A stretch of 50,437 nucleotides of DNA from Chryseobacterium sp. S0630 (lineage in GTDB: Bacteria; Bacteroidota; Bacteroidia; Flavobacteriales; Weeksellaceae): positions 1 through 50,437 of the forward strand of contig NZ_JAMZGF010000037.1 in the NCBI RefSeq assembly GCF_024158915.1, given 5' to 3'. Each line of letters starts with the position of its first letter. Position 1 is the first letter of the stretch. Position numbers and translations under genes: made by a program. This document shows, piece by piece, positions 1-6,871 of this stretch. A model generated the notes under the pieces. That model saw only the letters and a list, made by a program, of their open reading frames with translations, made no database searches and was not told the DNA's origin.

Positions 1-104
1 TCAGGCCACCAATCAGAATTCTGGGTTCCTCCTCCTGCTACACTCTTTTTCATTGTTCCGTTATGAAACGGGCATTTACTGATGTCATTCAAATCTTTTT
101 CCAT
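1..104 (-). CDS. katG: Catalase-peroxidase, N-terminal fragment (cut by window edge)
   Basis: Only the first 34 codons lie in the window; the gene continues past its left edge. From the ATG at 104-102 the protein reads Met-Glu-Lys-Asp-Leu, then ISKCPFHNG and, after a Gly/Ser-rich stretch, NSDWWP. The KCPFH and DWWPN-type motifs at this spacing are the familiar start of bifunctional haem catalase-peroxidases, which remove H2O2 by catalase and peroxidase reactions in the cytoplasm. All catalytic residues (distal Arg-Trp-His, Met-Tyr-Trp adduct) are outside the window, so activity cannot be judged. A promoter with a good -33/-7 pair lies about 65 bp upstream. Confidence 0.85.
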   Translation of the reverse strand, partial: MEKDLNDISKCPFHNGTMKKSVAGGGTQNSDWWP

Positions 105-152
105 TGTCGTTTATTTTATTTTTTATGTTGATTAATACAGTTTCAATTCTCT

Positions 153-198
153 GTTGTAAGAACATGACAAACCTACAACGTTTAATCGATAAATACAA
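153..198 (-). promoter_or_regulatory. katG promoter with overlapping dyad
   Basis: Read on the minus strand, TTG (198-196) is followed after 20 bp by TAGGTTTG (175-168), matching the Bacteroidetes TTG-N19/20-TAnnTTTG promoter. A perfect 6-bp inverted repeat, GTTGTA (153-158) and TACAAC (174-179), overlaps the -7 box and the presumed transcription start, a position suited to a repressor or peroxide-sensing regulator. The promoter is well supported; the operator role is inference. Confidence 0.55.
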
Positions 199-374
199 TC
201 TATTAATTTTTATTTCAACGATAGTTAAAAACTATAAATAAATATTTTTAACAGCTTTAAAGCTAAGACATAATTGAGGTATTAAGTTAGTCATTTTTCA
301 GATCAACTTAAATAAAAACAGGTATATACAACGCAATTTAGAATTACTCAACGTAAGAATTTTAAAGAAGAAAG

Positions 375-502
375 AAAGTTGGAGGCTGGAAGAAGGAAGT
401 TGAGCAGCATCATGAAAAACAACCTGATGATTTCTGAAAAAACACGCTATTTCAACAATTTCTAAAAGCTCTTCTCTCTTCCCTCTCCCAGCTTCCAGCT
501 TT
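375..502. repeat. Imperfect inverted repeat, GCTGGAAG family, copy A
   Basis: A purine-rich arm at 375-399 (contains GGCTGGAAGAAGGAAG) faces a pyrimidine-rich arm at 478-502 (contains CCCAGCTTCCAGC) about 78 bp downstream; the arms are largely complementary. A related pair lies at 19277-19437. The rest of the 105-557 gap holds the katG promoter and AT-rich sequence with a weak -7-like TACCTTTA (525-532) ahead of the next gene. No reading frame of interest was seen. Confidence 0.5.
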
Positions 503-557
503 ATCCCACTAAAAATAAATTAACTACCTTTATATAGATCAAACATGAACATCTGCT

Positions 558-1025
558 ATGAAAAAAATAATTGTTGTAGTTCTCGTTGCCTTTATCATCA
601 TCCAGTTTTTCCCCATTGATAAAACAAATCCACCGCTTACTCCGGGAATGGATTTTCTGAAGATTAAAAATACTCCGGAAAAAATTTCCCGTACCCTCAG
701 AACGTCCTGCTATGACTGCCACTCAAATGAAACCAAATATCCATGGTATAGCAGTATTTCCCCAACTTCATGGTGGGTAAAAAATCACATTGATGAAGGA
801 AGAAAACATCTTAATTTTTCTACCTTTGCAGTATATGAGCCTAAAAGACAGCTTCATAAACTGGATGAATGTATAGAAATGGTTGAGAAGAAAGAAATGC
901 CGCTCGAGTCTTATTATTTAGGGCATCAGGATGCTAAACTGTCTGATGAACAGCGTGCAGATCTTGTTCAATATTTCAAAAAAGTAAAAGAAGATACTGA
1001 GAGAGGAATCATGTTTAATAAATAA
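558..1025 (+). CDS. Haem-binding domain protein with CxxCH motif, membrane-anchored
   Basis: 155 aa. An uncleaved hydrophobic N-terminal helix (about residues 4-19) should anchor the protein in the inner membrane facing the periplasm. The single c-type haem motif C51-Y-D-C54-H55 is followed by SNETKYPWY and a Trp-rich stretch (SWWVKNHIDEGR), the hallmark of the small Bacteroidetes haem-binding domain family (Haem_bd). Members are presumed to bind haem c covalently; their redox partner is generally unknown. The next gene starts 4 bp downstream and encodes a DCC-family thiol-disulfide protein, so the two are almost certainly co-transcribed. That pairing fits a periplasmic redox role but does not prove one. 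The domain call is confident; the function is open. Confidence 0.85.
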   Translation: MKKIIVVVLVAFIIIQFFPIDKTNPPLTPGMDFLKIKNTPEKISRTLRTSCYDCHSNETKYPWYSSISPTSWWVKNHIDEGRKHLNFSTFAVYEPKRQLHKLDECIEMVEKKEMPLESYYLGHQDAKLSDEQRADLVQYFKKVKEDTERGIMFNK

Positions 1026-1029
1026 GGTC

Positions 1030-1440
1030 ATGGAAAACTGGGAAAATAAACATATTGTATTTTTTGACGGAGATTGCGGTGTATGCAATTTCTGGGTGCA
1101 ATGGATTTTGGAGAGAGATAAAAAAGACCAATTCATGTTTGCTTCTCTTCAATCTGATTTCGGACAGCAGTTTTTATCCGAAAGAGGACTTGAAACCAAT
1201 GTCTTCAATACGATGTATCTTTGGAAACCCGGACGGTATTATCAGATCAAATCAAGAGCCGTACTGGAAATCGCTAATTTACTGGGAGGAGTTTATAAAC
1301 TTTCCTTTGTTGGGAAAATCCTGCCTGCCTCTTTAAGTGATAAAGTGTATGATGTTATTTCCAGAAACAGAATGAAACTGGCCAATCAAAAATGTTATTT
1401 ACCAGATCAGCATCAGAAGAAAAAATTTATTCAGGTATAA
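1030..1440 (+). CDS. DCC-family thiol-disulfide oxidoreductase-like protein (DUF393)
   Basis: 136 aa, beginning 4 bp after the upstream haem-binding gene. The N-terminus carries the family signature FFDGDCGVCN with D13, D15, C16 and C19, then a helix with Trp and Asp/Lys. DCC proteins are predicted thioredoxin-fold-like redox proteins named after the DxxCxxC motif. The rest follows the family: a middle FASLQS stretch, a predicted hydrophobic helix (AVLEIANLLGG) and a C-terminal Asn-Arg motif (ISRNRMKLA). No signal peptide is visible, so it is probably cytoplasmic. The substrate is unknown. Confidence 0.85.
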   Translation: MENWENKHIVFFDGDCGVCNFWVQWILERDKKDQFMFASLQSDFGQQFLSERGLETNVFNTMYLWKPGRYYQIKSRAVLEIANLLGGVYKLSFVGKILPASLSDKVYDVISRNRMKLANQKCYLPDQHQKKKFIQV

Positions 1441-1612
1441 TCTTTCCTTAGTATTACATTTAATCTTGTATAAAGAATCTGTTTAAACCTTTTATTTTTG
1501 AAATAGTAAGATAAGATGAGTTTCGCTTTAAGCTTAACAATCAGAATGATTCATCTTAATTACACTTTATTTCTTAAACCTTTCTTAATGGTTTTAATTA
1601 TATTCAAAAATA

Positions 1613-1680
1613 TCATTCCGTAAGAAACTCATACAATTTGACATTGAAAATAATGGATTGTATGGATTCCTACGGAATGA
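1613..1680. repeat. Imperfect hairpin of the CATTCCG...CGGAATG type
   Basis: The left arm 1613-1637 (TCATTCCGTAAGAAACTCAT...) and right arm 1657-1680 are complementary apart from a one-base bulge and about two mismatches, with a 19-nt spacer. The outer TCATTCCG/CGGAATGA core recurs in the repeat block at 25628-25880. It looks like an intergenic palindromic (REP-like) element; no gene is nearby on either side of the 1441-1842 gap. Confidence 0.55.
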
Positions 1681-1703
1681 CAAATAAGACGTATAGTTGT
1701 TCT

Positions 1704-1759
1704 TGTTTAATGTTTAATGTTTAATGTTTAATGTTTAATGTTTAATGTTTAATGTTTAA
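1704..1759. repeat. Perfect 7-bp tandem repeat, TGTTTAA x 8
   Basis: Eight uninterrupted, identical copies of TGTTTAA occupy 56 bp, followed by TGG. The array lies between the 3' ends of two convergent genes. The region after it has further short duplications (ATAATTT twice, TTGCTCATTAC twice at about 1817-1842). Such a perfect array is a likely site of copy-number variation between strains. No function is visible. Confidence 0.9.
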
Positions 1760-1842
1760 TGGAAATTAAACTGAATAACAACTTCATAATTTATAATTTA
1801 TAATTCATCATTTATTATTGCTCATTACCGATTGCTCATTAC

Positions 1843-3282
1843 TTATAAATTAGGCGACCACACAGAATAAGAATTCGGCGGACACTGGATTTTCACCCAT
1901 TTATCTCCCTGAGTTGTTGGATACCAACTTGAATTTCCTGTGAAATCTTTGATCTGCTGACTGCTCCAATTTGTTTCTATCCATCTTTCCTGCCAGCTTG
2001 AAGACGTATTGATATAAACAACAAGCCCTGGATTACCGTTATAGCCGTTACGTCTTGCAATATATTCATCGTTATCAGTATACAGAATGGAAGTTGTTCC
2101 GGTGGCTTTATTATTATGAATCCAGATCAGGTTATTCAGTCTTTCTTTATTTAACCATTCTTCATAATCTCTGTAGAAAATAGTCGGATAACCTTCATGG
2201 GTTAAGATATAGGCATATGCCGGCATTTTATTGTAAATAATATCGGTATCATGATTGGCAACAAAAGTCACTGCTTTGTAGGGATTTCTTTTCCACATCA
2301 TATCATCATTCAGAACATTTAAGTTTCCGTTGTCAAAGGCTTCATCCATTTTATAATAGGCAGCAAAGTCAAATACGGAACTGTTCGCATTATTTGCCCA
2401 CCACTCTAATGTATTGACGTTGGAATCCCATAATTCTCCAACTGAAAATCCTCCTACTTTTGAATTCCAGGTATTGACCACCCATGGCCCGAATCCTTTA
2501 ACGTAATCGAATCTCCAGCCATCAAATTTCATCACGTTTTTATAATATTTTGCCACGGAATCATCTCTGCCCCAAAGCCAGTCCTGCACATGAGGATTAG
2601 CGTGACATAAATCCGGAAAGCCGCCAAAAGCCCCTTCATCATTATTCCCGTAAGAATTTTTATAAAAGTCATTGTAATTTCTCTGGAATTTTCCGGATGC
2701 CACTCCTGAAAAGTTAGTCCAGGTATTGGTTCCTGTAAAAGGATTGGCTTCGGATTGTCCTCCACTGTTATGATTGATTACAATGTCTGCATACACCTGC
2801 ATATTTTCTGCATGTGCTTTGGTAATCAATCCCTCCAGTTCAGCTCTGGATCCGAAACGGGTTTCTGTACTTCCATTTTGATTAAAATCTCCAAAATCAT
2901 AATAATCGGTAGGGTCATATCCCATAGAATAAGCTCCGTTCTGAGCTTTTGACGCCGGAGGTAACCAAACAGCTCCAATTCCGGCAGTAGACCATGCAGT
3001 TAATTTATCTTTAACAGTATTCCACCAGTTACCACCTTCCGGAACATCCCAGTAAAAACCCTGCATCAGAACTCCGCCACCAGGTCCGGCTGTGAATTTA
3101 CTTTGTGCAGAACCTGAACTGCTTCCTGTACTAAAAGGGCGGCCATCGTGATGGGTCACATTCACTGTTTTGTTGTGAACCTCTTCCTGCCTGGAAGGTT
3201 CAGTTGTCAATTCATCACTCGTTCTGCATGAGCTTACTAATGCTAAAGCCAGCAGTGAAAGGAAAAAGTTTGTTTTTTTCAT
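1843..3282 (-). CDS. Secreted alpha-amylase (GH13), lipoprotein
   Basis: 479 aa. A lipoprotein signal ends in LVSSC (C19), followed by RTSDE, which resembles the acidic surface-export signal of Bacteroidetes lipoproteins. A short Ser/Gly-rich linker leads to a (beta/alpha)8 barrel beginning near residue 70 (VLMQGFYWDVP). Glycoside hydrolase family 13 motifs are intact: region I DIVINH (166-171), region II GWRFDYVKG with nucleophile D259, region III GELWD with acid/base E283, and region IV VANHDTD with D345. It should hydrolyse internal alpha-1,4 bonds of starch or glycogen outside the cytoplasm. The C-terminus is a beta-rich domain ending in VWSPNL. No SusC/SusD genes are adjacent, so it is not in a classical polysaccharide-utilisation locus. 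Exact product specificity cannot be read from the sequence. Confidence 0.93.
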   Translation of the reverse strand: MKKTNFFLSLLALALVSSCRTSDELTTEPSRQEEVHNKTVNVTHHDGRPFSTGSSSGSAQSKFTAGPGGGVLMQGFYWDVPEGGNWWNTVKDKLTAWSTAGIGAVWLPPASKAQNGAYSMGYDPTDYYDFGDFNQNGSTETRFGSRAELEGLITKAHAENMQVYADIVINHNSGGQSEANPFTGTNTWTNFSGVASGKFQRNYNDFYKNSYGNNDEGAFGGFPDLCHANPHVQDWLWGRDDSVAKYYKNVMKFDGWRFDYVKGFGPWVVNTWNSKVGGFSVGELWDSNVNTLEWWANNANSSVFDFAAYYKMDEAFDNGNLNVLNDDMMWKRNPYKAVTFVANHDTDIIYNKMPAYAYILTHEGYPTIFYRDYEEWLNKERLNNLIWIHNNKATGTTSILYTDNDEYIARRNGYNGNPGLVVYINTSSSWQERWIETNWSSQQIKDFTGNSSWYPTTQGDKWVKIQCPPNSYSVWSPNL

Positions 3283-3455
3283 CGCTTTAATTAATTATCA
3301 ATCTATCAAACAAGATACAATTTTATTAAAAACAAATTCAAATGAATGGGAAATATTTTCATTTTCCACAATAAATCAATAAGAAAGGCATCTAAATTTT
3401 TCATTAAAAAATCATAAATTTTTCAGAATCCCGAGACAATTTTTCTTTTAATCCA

Positions 3456-3463
3456 TATATTTG
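3456..3463 (+). promoter_or_regulatory. -7 box TATATTTG of the DUF4290-murA operon
   Basis: A perfect TAnnTTTG ends 6 bp before the chosen ATG at 3470, so the transcript should start at or next to the start codon (leaderless or nearly so). No convincing -33 TTG is visible. Confidence 0.5.
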
Positions 3464-3469
3464 CATACT

Positions 3470-4138
3470 ATGGAATACAATACCCAAAAAACTCAGCTTC
3501 ATATGCCAGAATATGGCAGAATTATACAACAGTTGGTTGAGCGCTGCAAAGAACTTCCTACCAAAGAGGAAAGGAACGAAATGGCTATGGCAATCATCGA
3601 TTTTATGGGTCAGAGAAACCCACAACTTCGCGACGAGGAAAATTATAAACATAAACTTTGGGACCATCTTTATATTCTTGCCAATCATGATCTGGATGTA
3701 GATTCTCCTTATCCCTTCCCTACGATGGAAGAGCTGGCAGAAAAACCTAAAAGAATGGAATATCCAAAACTTCAAGGTGACTTTAAGTTCTACGGAAAAA
3801 GTATTCTTCAATTGATAGAAAAAGCAATCGAACTGGAAACGGGTGATGAAAAAGAAGCCCTTATTGAGGTGATTGCCAACAATATGAAGAAGTCTTATAA
3901 TGTCTATAATAAAGAACATGTGACGGATGATGTGATTTTCCGCCACCTGAAAGAACTGTCTGAAAACAGGTTGGATCTTACCGGAATAGACTCTCTTGAA
4001 AAGAGTAAAATCTATTACACCAGCAATAACAACAACCGAAATAATAACAATAACAACAGGAATAACAACAATAATAAAAACAATAATAACCAGCCTAATA
4101 AGAGAAGGCACAATAACAATCATAAAAACAGGAAATAA
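3470..4138 (+). CDS. DUF4290 protein with Asn/Lys/Arg-rich tail
   Basis: 222 aa from the ATG at 3470. An in-frame TTG at 3461 lies inside the -7 promoter box and is rejected as start. Residues 1 to about 180 form the helical DUF4290 core (MEYNTQKTQL..., IIDFMGQRNPQL, KLWDHLYILAN, YPFPTME). The last 40 or so residues are almost only Asn, Arg, Lys and His, encoded by runs of AAT/AAC, a disordered basic tail. The stop codon overlaps the murA ATG by one base (TAATG), so translation is probably coupled. The family is found next to murA in many Bacteroidetes; its function is unknown, and a role linked to cell-wall synthesis is inferred only from position. Confidence 0.88.
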   Translation: MEYNTQKTQLHMPEYGRIIQQLVERCKELPTKEERNEMAMAIIDFMGQRNPQLRDEENYKHKLWDHLYILANHDLDVDSPYPFPTMEELAEKPKRMEYPKLQGDFKFYGKSILQLIEKAIELETGDEKEALIEVIANNMKKSYNVYNKEHVTDDVIFRHLKELSENRLDLTGIDSLEKSKIYYTSNNNNRNNNNNNRNNNNNKNNNNQPNKRRHNNNHKNRK

Positions 4139-5445
4139 TGAGTGGAACATTTCAAATAAGGGGAGGAAAAAGACTGCAGGGTGAAATAACTCCACAAGGA
4201 GCCAAAAATGAGGCTCTACAAATTTTATGTGCGGTTCTTCTGACGGACGAGGAAGTAAGAATCAAAAATATTCCGGATATTCATGATGTGAACAGACTGA
4301 TTGAAATTCTTGGAGATTTTGGTGTAAAAATTACTAAAAACGGACAGGGAGATTATACTTTCAAGGCAGACCAGGTTAATTTTGATTATATTAAATCTAA
4401 CGAGTTCAAAAAGGACGGAGCAAAATTACGTGGATCCATTATGCTGATGGGACCAATGCTTGCCCGTTATGGAGAAGCTTATATGCCAACTCCGGGTGGT
4501 GACAAAATCGGAAGAAGAAGATTGGACACTCACTTTCAGGGACTTGTTGAATTAGGTGCTGAATTCAATTATGATGAAGAGGAATATTTCTATTCTTTAA
4601 AAGCTAAAGAATTAAGAGGAAAATTCATCCTGTTGGAGGAAGCTTCTGTTACCGGAACTGCTAATATTGTAATGGCGGCAGCTCTGGCAAAAGGAAAAAC
4701 AAGAATCTACAACGCTGCCTGCGAACCTTATCTTCAGCAATTATGCAAAATGCTGAACAGAATGGGTGCTAATATCTCAGGAATCGGATCCAACCTTCTT
4801 ACGATTGAAGGGGTGGACTACCTTAGAGGAACGGAGCACACGATGCTACCGGATATGGTGGAAATCGGATCATGGATTGGTCTTGCAGCCATGACAAAAT
4901 CTGAAATCACCATCAAAAATGTAAACTGGAACCAGCTTGGTGTGATCCCGAATACCTTCAGAAAATTAGGAATTGAGCTTGAGCAAAGCGGTGATGATAT
5001 TTACATTCCTGCTCAGGAGCATTATAAAATCCAGAAATTTATTGACGGTTCTATCCTTACCATTTCGGATGCGCCATGGCCTGGATTTACACCGGATTTA
5101 TTATCTATTATTTTAGTGGTAGCTACTCAGGCAAAAGGAAGTATCCTTGTTCATCAGAAAATGTTTGAGTCCAGATTATTCTTTGTGGATAAGTTAATCG
5201 ATATGGGAGCTCAGATCATTTTATGTGATCCGCACAGAGCTACAGTAATCGGATTAAACCAGGAAGCTCCATTAAGAGGAACAACAATGGTTTCCCCGGA
5301 TATCAGAGCCGGAAACGCACTACTTATTGCTGCACTTTCTGCTGAAGGAAAATCTATTATCCACAATATCGAGCAAATCGACAGAGGATATGAAAATATT
5401 GATGGAAGACTAAGAGCTATTGGTGCTGACATCGAAAGAATCTAA
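4138..5445 (+). CDS. murA: UDP-N-acetylglucosamine 1-carboxyvinyltransferase
   Basis: 435 aa, full length. MurA transfers enolpyruvate from PEP to UDP-GlcNAc, the first committed step of peptidoglycan synthesis, in the cytoplasm. Seen: the substrate-binding GAKNEAL motif (K23, N24) near the N-terminus, two inverted alpha/beta domains typical of EPT enzymes, and the mobile active-site loop TPGGDKIGRRRLDTHF. In E. coli that loop carries the catalytic/fosfomycin-target Cys115; here the position is Asp (D122), as in mycobacterial and chlamydial enzymes that are naturally insensitive to fosfomycin. It starts one base inside the end of the DUF4290 gene and is followed by a strong terminator, so it is the last gene of a two-gene operon. 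Confidence 0.96.
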   Translation: MSGTFQIRGGKRLQGEITPQGAKNEALQILCAVLLTDEEVRIKNIPDIHDVNRLIEILGDFGVKITKNGQGDYTFKADQVNFDYIKSNEFKKDGAKLRGSIMLMGPMLARYGEAYMPTPGGDKIGRRRLDTHFQGLVELGAEFNYDEEEYFYSLKAKELRGKFILLEEASVTGTANIVMAAALAKGKTRIYNAACEPYLQQLCKMLNRMGANISGIGSNLLTIEGVDYLRGTEHTMLPDMVEIGSWIGLAAMTKSEITIKNVNWNQLGVIPNTFRKLGIELEQSGDDIYIPAQEHYKIQKFIDGSILTISDAPWPGFTPDLLSIILVVATQAKGSILVHQKMFESRLFFVDKLIDMGAQIILCDPHRATVIGLNQEAPLRGTTMVSPDIRAGNALLIAALSAEGKSIIHNIEQIDRGYENIDGRLRAIGADIERI

Positions 5446-5467
5446 AATTATTTTATTTAATAATAGG

Positions 5468-5498
5468 AAAGCGTTCAGAATATCTGAGCGCTTTTTTT
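5468..5498 (+). terminator. Rho-independent terminator after murA
   Basis: Stem AAAGCGTTCAGA (5468-5479) pairs with TCTGAGCGCTTT (5483-5494) with one G-T wobble and a 3-nt loop, followed by a run of T. Confidence 0.9.
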
Positions 5499-5537
5499 GT
5501 TTTACCATCCCGTCAAAAATTCTTTAAATTTTTGCCA

Positions 5538-5554
5538 CCCCTCCTCTGGAGGGG
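5538..5554. repeat. Short GC-rich hairpin CCCCTCC-TCT-GGAGGGG
   Basis: A perfect 7-bp GC-rich stem with a 3-nt loop in an otherwise AT-rich spacer between two terminators (5446-5673). It is not followed by a T run, so it looks more like an intergenic palindromic repeat than a terminator. Only this copy is seen in the window. Confidence 0.45.
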
Positions 5555-5608
5555 AATTTTGTCCCGATTAACAATTGACCTTTTTAATGTATTTATCATC
5601 TTCTTTTG

Positions 5609-5647
5609 TAAAAAATAAAAAGTGCCCGGTAAAAAACCGGACACTTT
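5609..5647 (-). terminator. Terminator of the NIL-domain gene
   Basis: Arms 5619-5630 (AAAGTGCCCGGT) and 5636-5647 (ACCGGACACTTT) pair with one mismatch. Read on the minus strand the stem is followed by a T-rich tract. It lies 26 bp beyond the stop of the gene at 5674-5985. Confidence 0.85.
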
Positions 5648-5673
5648 GGTAATTAAAACTATATGAATCTCAC

Positions 5674-5985
5674 TTAAAAATAGGTTCTGCAGGTATATTC
5701 TACCGTCGTATTGATAAGTTTATTTTTATTCAGATAGACTTCAAGCTGCTGAAAATCATCTGAATTGACATTAATATATAACTGTACCGAACCGAAACTA
5801 TATCCGTTCACGTACTCTACATTAGCAGATAACACTCTATGGCAAATTCCAAACTGATTATAGATGGTATTCATTAAATGTTCAAATTTCATTTTGCCAT
5901 TCAACTCTATTTCCAGTAATAATTCTTTTTTAGGCAGGCTTATTTTATTTTGCAAAACCTGCAGGCCGGGATTAGGTGTAATCAT
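5674..5985 (-). CDS. Stand-alone NIL-domain (ACT-like) small protein
   Basis: 103 aa. The whole chain after about residue 15 matches the NIL domain pattern: a first strand (LLLEIELNG), a helix ending in IYNQFGI, a second strand (VLSANVEYVNGYSFGSVQLYINV with the characteristic G-x-x-FG), and a closing helix and strand (LEVYLNKNKLINTTVEY). This ferredoxin/ACT-like fold usually caps the methionine-importer ATPase MetN, where it binds methionine, or accompanies ferredoxins in sulfur metabolism. No ABC ATPase is adjacent, so this is either an independent ligand sensor or a MetN relic; the intact promoter, palindrome and terminator favour a real gene. The role in sulfur or methionine physiology is inference. 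Confidence 0.6.
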   Translation of the reverse strand: MITPNPGLQVLQNKISLPKKELLLEIELNGKMKFEHLMNTIYNQFGICHRVLSANVEYVNGYSFGSVQLYINVNSDDFQQLEVYLNKNKLINTTVEYTCRTYF

Positions 5986-6047
5986 TGCTAAACATTTTTG
6001 GGTTAAACATTGTCAGATCATATTGCGTTCTGCATTTAAATCTGTGA

Positions 6048-6097
6048 CAAAAATATAAAAAAATATTAGTCCACCAAATTAGTAGACTAATATTTTT
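6048..6097 (-). promoter_or_regulatory. Promoter of the NIL gene with 39-bp palindrome over the -33 box
   Basis: Minus strand: TTTG (6078-6075), 19 bp, TATTTTTG (6055-6048), an excellent Bacteroidetes promoter about 60 bp from the ATG. The -33 box sits in the centre of a palindrome spanning 6059-6097: perfect 13-bp arms AAAAATATTAGTC and GACTAATATTTTT, and even the 13-bp centre is symmetric apart from transitions (GTCYACYAAWTTRGTRGAC). The gene upstream has its own terminator at 6111-6137, so a dimeric repressor site is the best explanation. The regulator is not identified. Confidence 0.6.
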
Positions 6098-6110
6098 AAA
6101 AATTTAACAT

Positions 6111-6137
6111 AAAAAAAAGAAGCCTGTTCAGCTTCTT
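6111..6137 (-). terminator. Terminator of the YiiX-like gene
   Basis: Minus-strand stem AAGAAGC / GCTTCTT (6137-6131 and 6123-6117) with a 7-nt loop, running into eight T's. It starts 9 bp past the stop codon at 6146. Confidence 0.8.
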
Positions 6138-6145
6138 CCTATATT

Positions 6146-6820
6146 TTAAAAATTTCCTATTCTTTCCAATTTGTCAGAACCGGCCAGTCCGTTAGGATTG
6201 CAACCAGGCTCACCTTCAGGGACTTTGATATTTTTTTTGTTGTAAAACTCCTCCCAGAATGCATTCGTTTTTCCTGTTTTCGGATCAATAAACGTCATGG
6301 GTTCCAGTTTGAAAATATTTTCTGCACAGAAAGCTCTTTCCACAAAATCTGAACAGTAATAGGATTGTTCATCCAGAATATAATTGAAATTGTATGGTTT
6401 TCCCAACATGGAATTTGCTTTTTTAACGGCTTCAGGAATTGCTTTCTGATATTCCGGTTTTAAACGGTAAACAATCACCTCCTGCCCTTCTTCTTTCTGA
6501 TCTTTAATAAAATCCTTCAAATCCTGTCTCTGAGAACCGCCTTTAGGAGCAGCATGCAGAACAAACATCCGGTTGCCTTCTTTTTCCAGAATTCCTATGT
6601 GATCAAATGAAGCCACCTTTTGTTTTTGAGTAACATTATTGATTGCTCCGGAAAGACCCGATTCTTTTGCTGTTACAAAAAGAAGATCTCCATTTTTGAG
6701 TTGTACATTGCTTGGATAAGAGTGATTACACTGGATCAACAAAACCATTAAACAGGACAACCATCCAGTAACCATTATTTCTTTGATTCTTTTGCTAAAA
6801 AATGTTTTAAATTCGGACAT
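6146..6820 (-). CDS. YiiX/YebB-like permuted NlpC/P60 cysteine hydrolase
   Basis: 224 aa, or 209 if the internal Met16 is used. The N-terminal hydrophobic segment ends at C31 (LLIQC, an imperfect lipobox), so the protein is probably exported and perhaps lipidated. The permuted papain-like fold is clear: LKNGDLLFVT opens the domain, H74 lies in FDHIGIL, and the nucleophile C156 in YYCSDFVERAF comes after the His, the reverse of classical NlpC/P60 order. Relatives are predicted amidases or peptidases acting on cell-wall peptides or lipids; no substrate is established. The Gly-Asp-Leu-Leu and Gly-Lys-Pro-Tyr-Asn-Phe motifs are family-typical. Divergently arranged from the response-regulator gene at 6922 with a short shared promoter region. 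Confidence 0.85.
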   Translation of the reverse strand: MSEFKTFFSKRIKEIMVTGWLSCLMVLLIQCNHSYPSNVQLKNGDLLFVTAKESGLSGAINNVTQKQKVASFDHIGILEKEGNRMFVLHAAPKGGSQRQDLKDFIKDQKEEGQEVIVYRLKPEYQKAIPEAVKKANSMLGKPYNFNYILDEQSYYCSDFVERAFCAENIFKLEPMTFIDPKTGKTNAFWEEFYNKKNIKVPEGEPGCNPNGLAGSDKLERIGNF

Positions 6821-6840
6821 TCTATTATACTTTTCGGTAC

Positions 6841-6848
6841 CAAAATTA
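6841..6848 (-). promoter_or_regulatory. -7 box (TAATTTTG) of the YiiX-like gene
   Basis: The minus strand of 6848-6841 reads TAATTTTG, a perfect TAnnTTTG match 20 bp ahead of the ATG at 6820. No clear -33 element was found. Confidence 0.45.
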
Positions 6849-6863
6849 CAAAATAGAATTCAT

Positions 6864-6871
6864 TACATTTG
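6864..6871 (+). promoter_or_regulatory. -7 box (TACATTTG) of the two-component operon
   Basis: TACATTTG matches TAnnTTTG and lies 50 bp before the chosen ATG at 6922. The GTG that would extend the reading frame upstream uses the last base of this box, which is why the longer start is rejected. Confidence 0.5.

Noticed and set aside
1571..1597. Two TTCTTAA copies 11 bp apart in the 1441-1842 gap
   Set aside because: Only two copies in AT-rich DNA and no promoter next to them; chance is likely.
1704..1759. CRISPR array
   Set aside because: 7-bp direct repeats without spacers and no cas genes nearby.
3461..3469. Upstream TTG start for the DUF4290 gene
   Set aside because: It lies in the -7 box TATATTTG; the ATG at 3470 is the better start.
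3404..4195. Long minus-strand reading frame (about 260 codons) opposite DUF4290
   Set aside because: Ile/Val/Phe-rich translation produced by antisense AAT/AAC runs; the plus strand has a conserved family and operon context.
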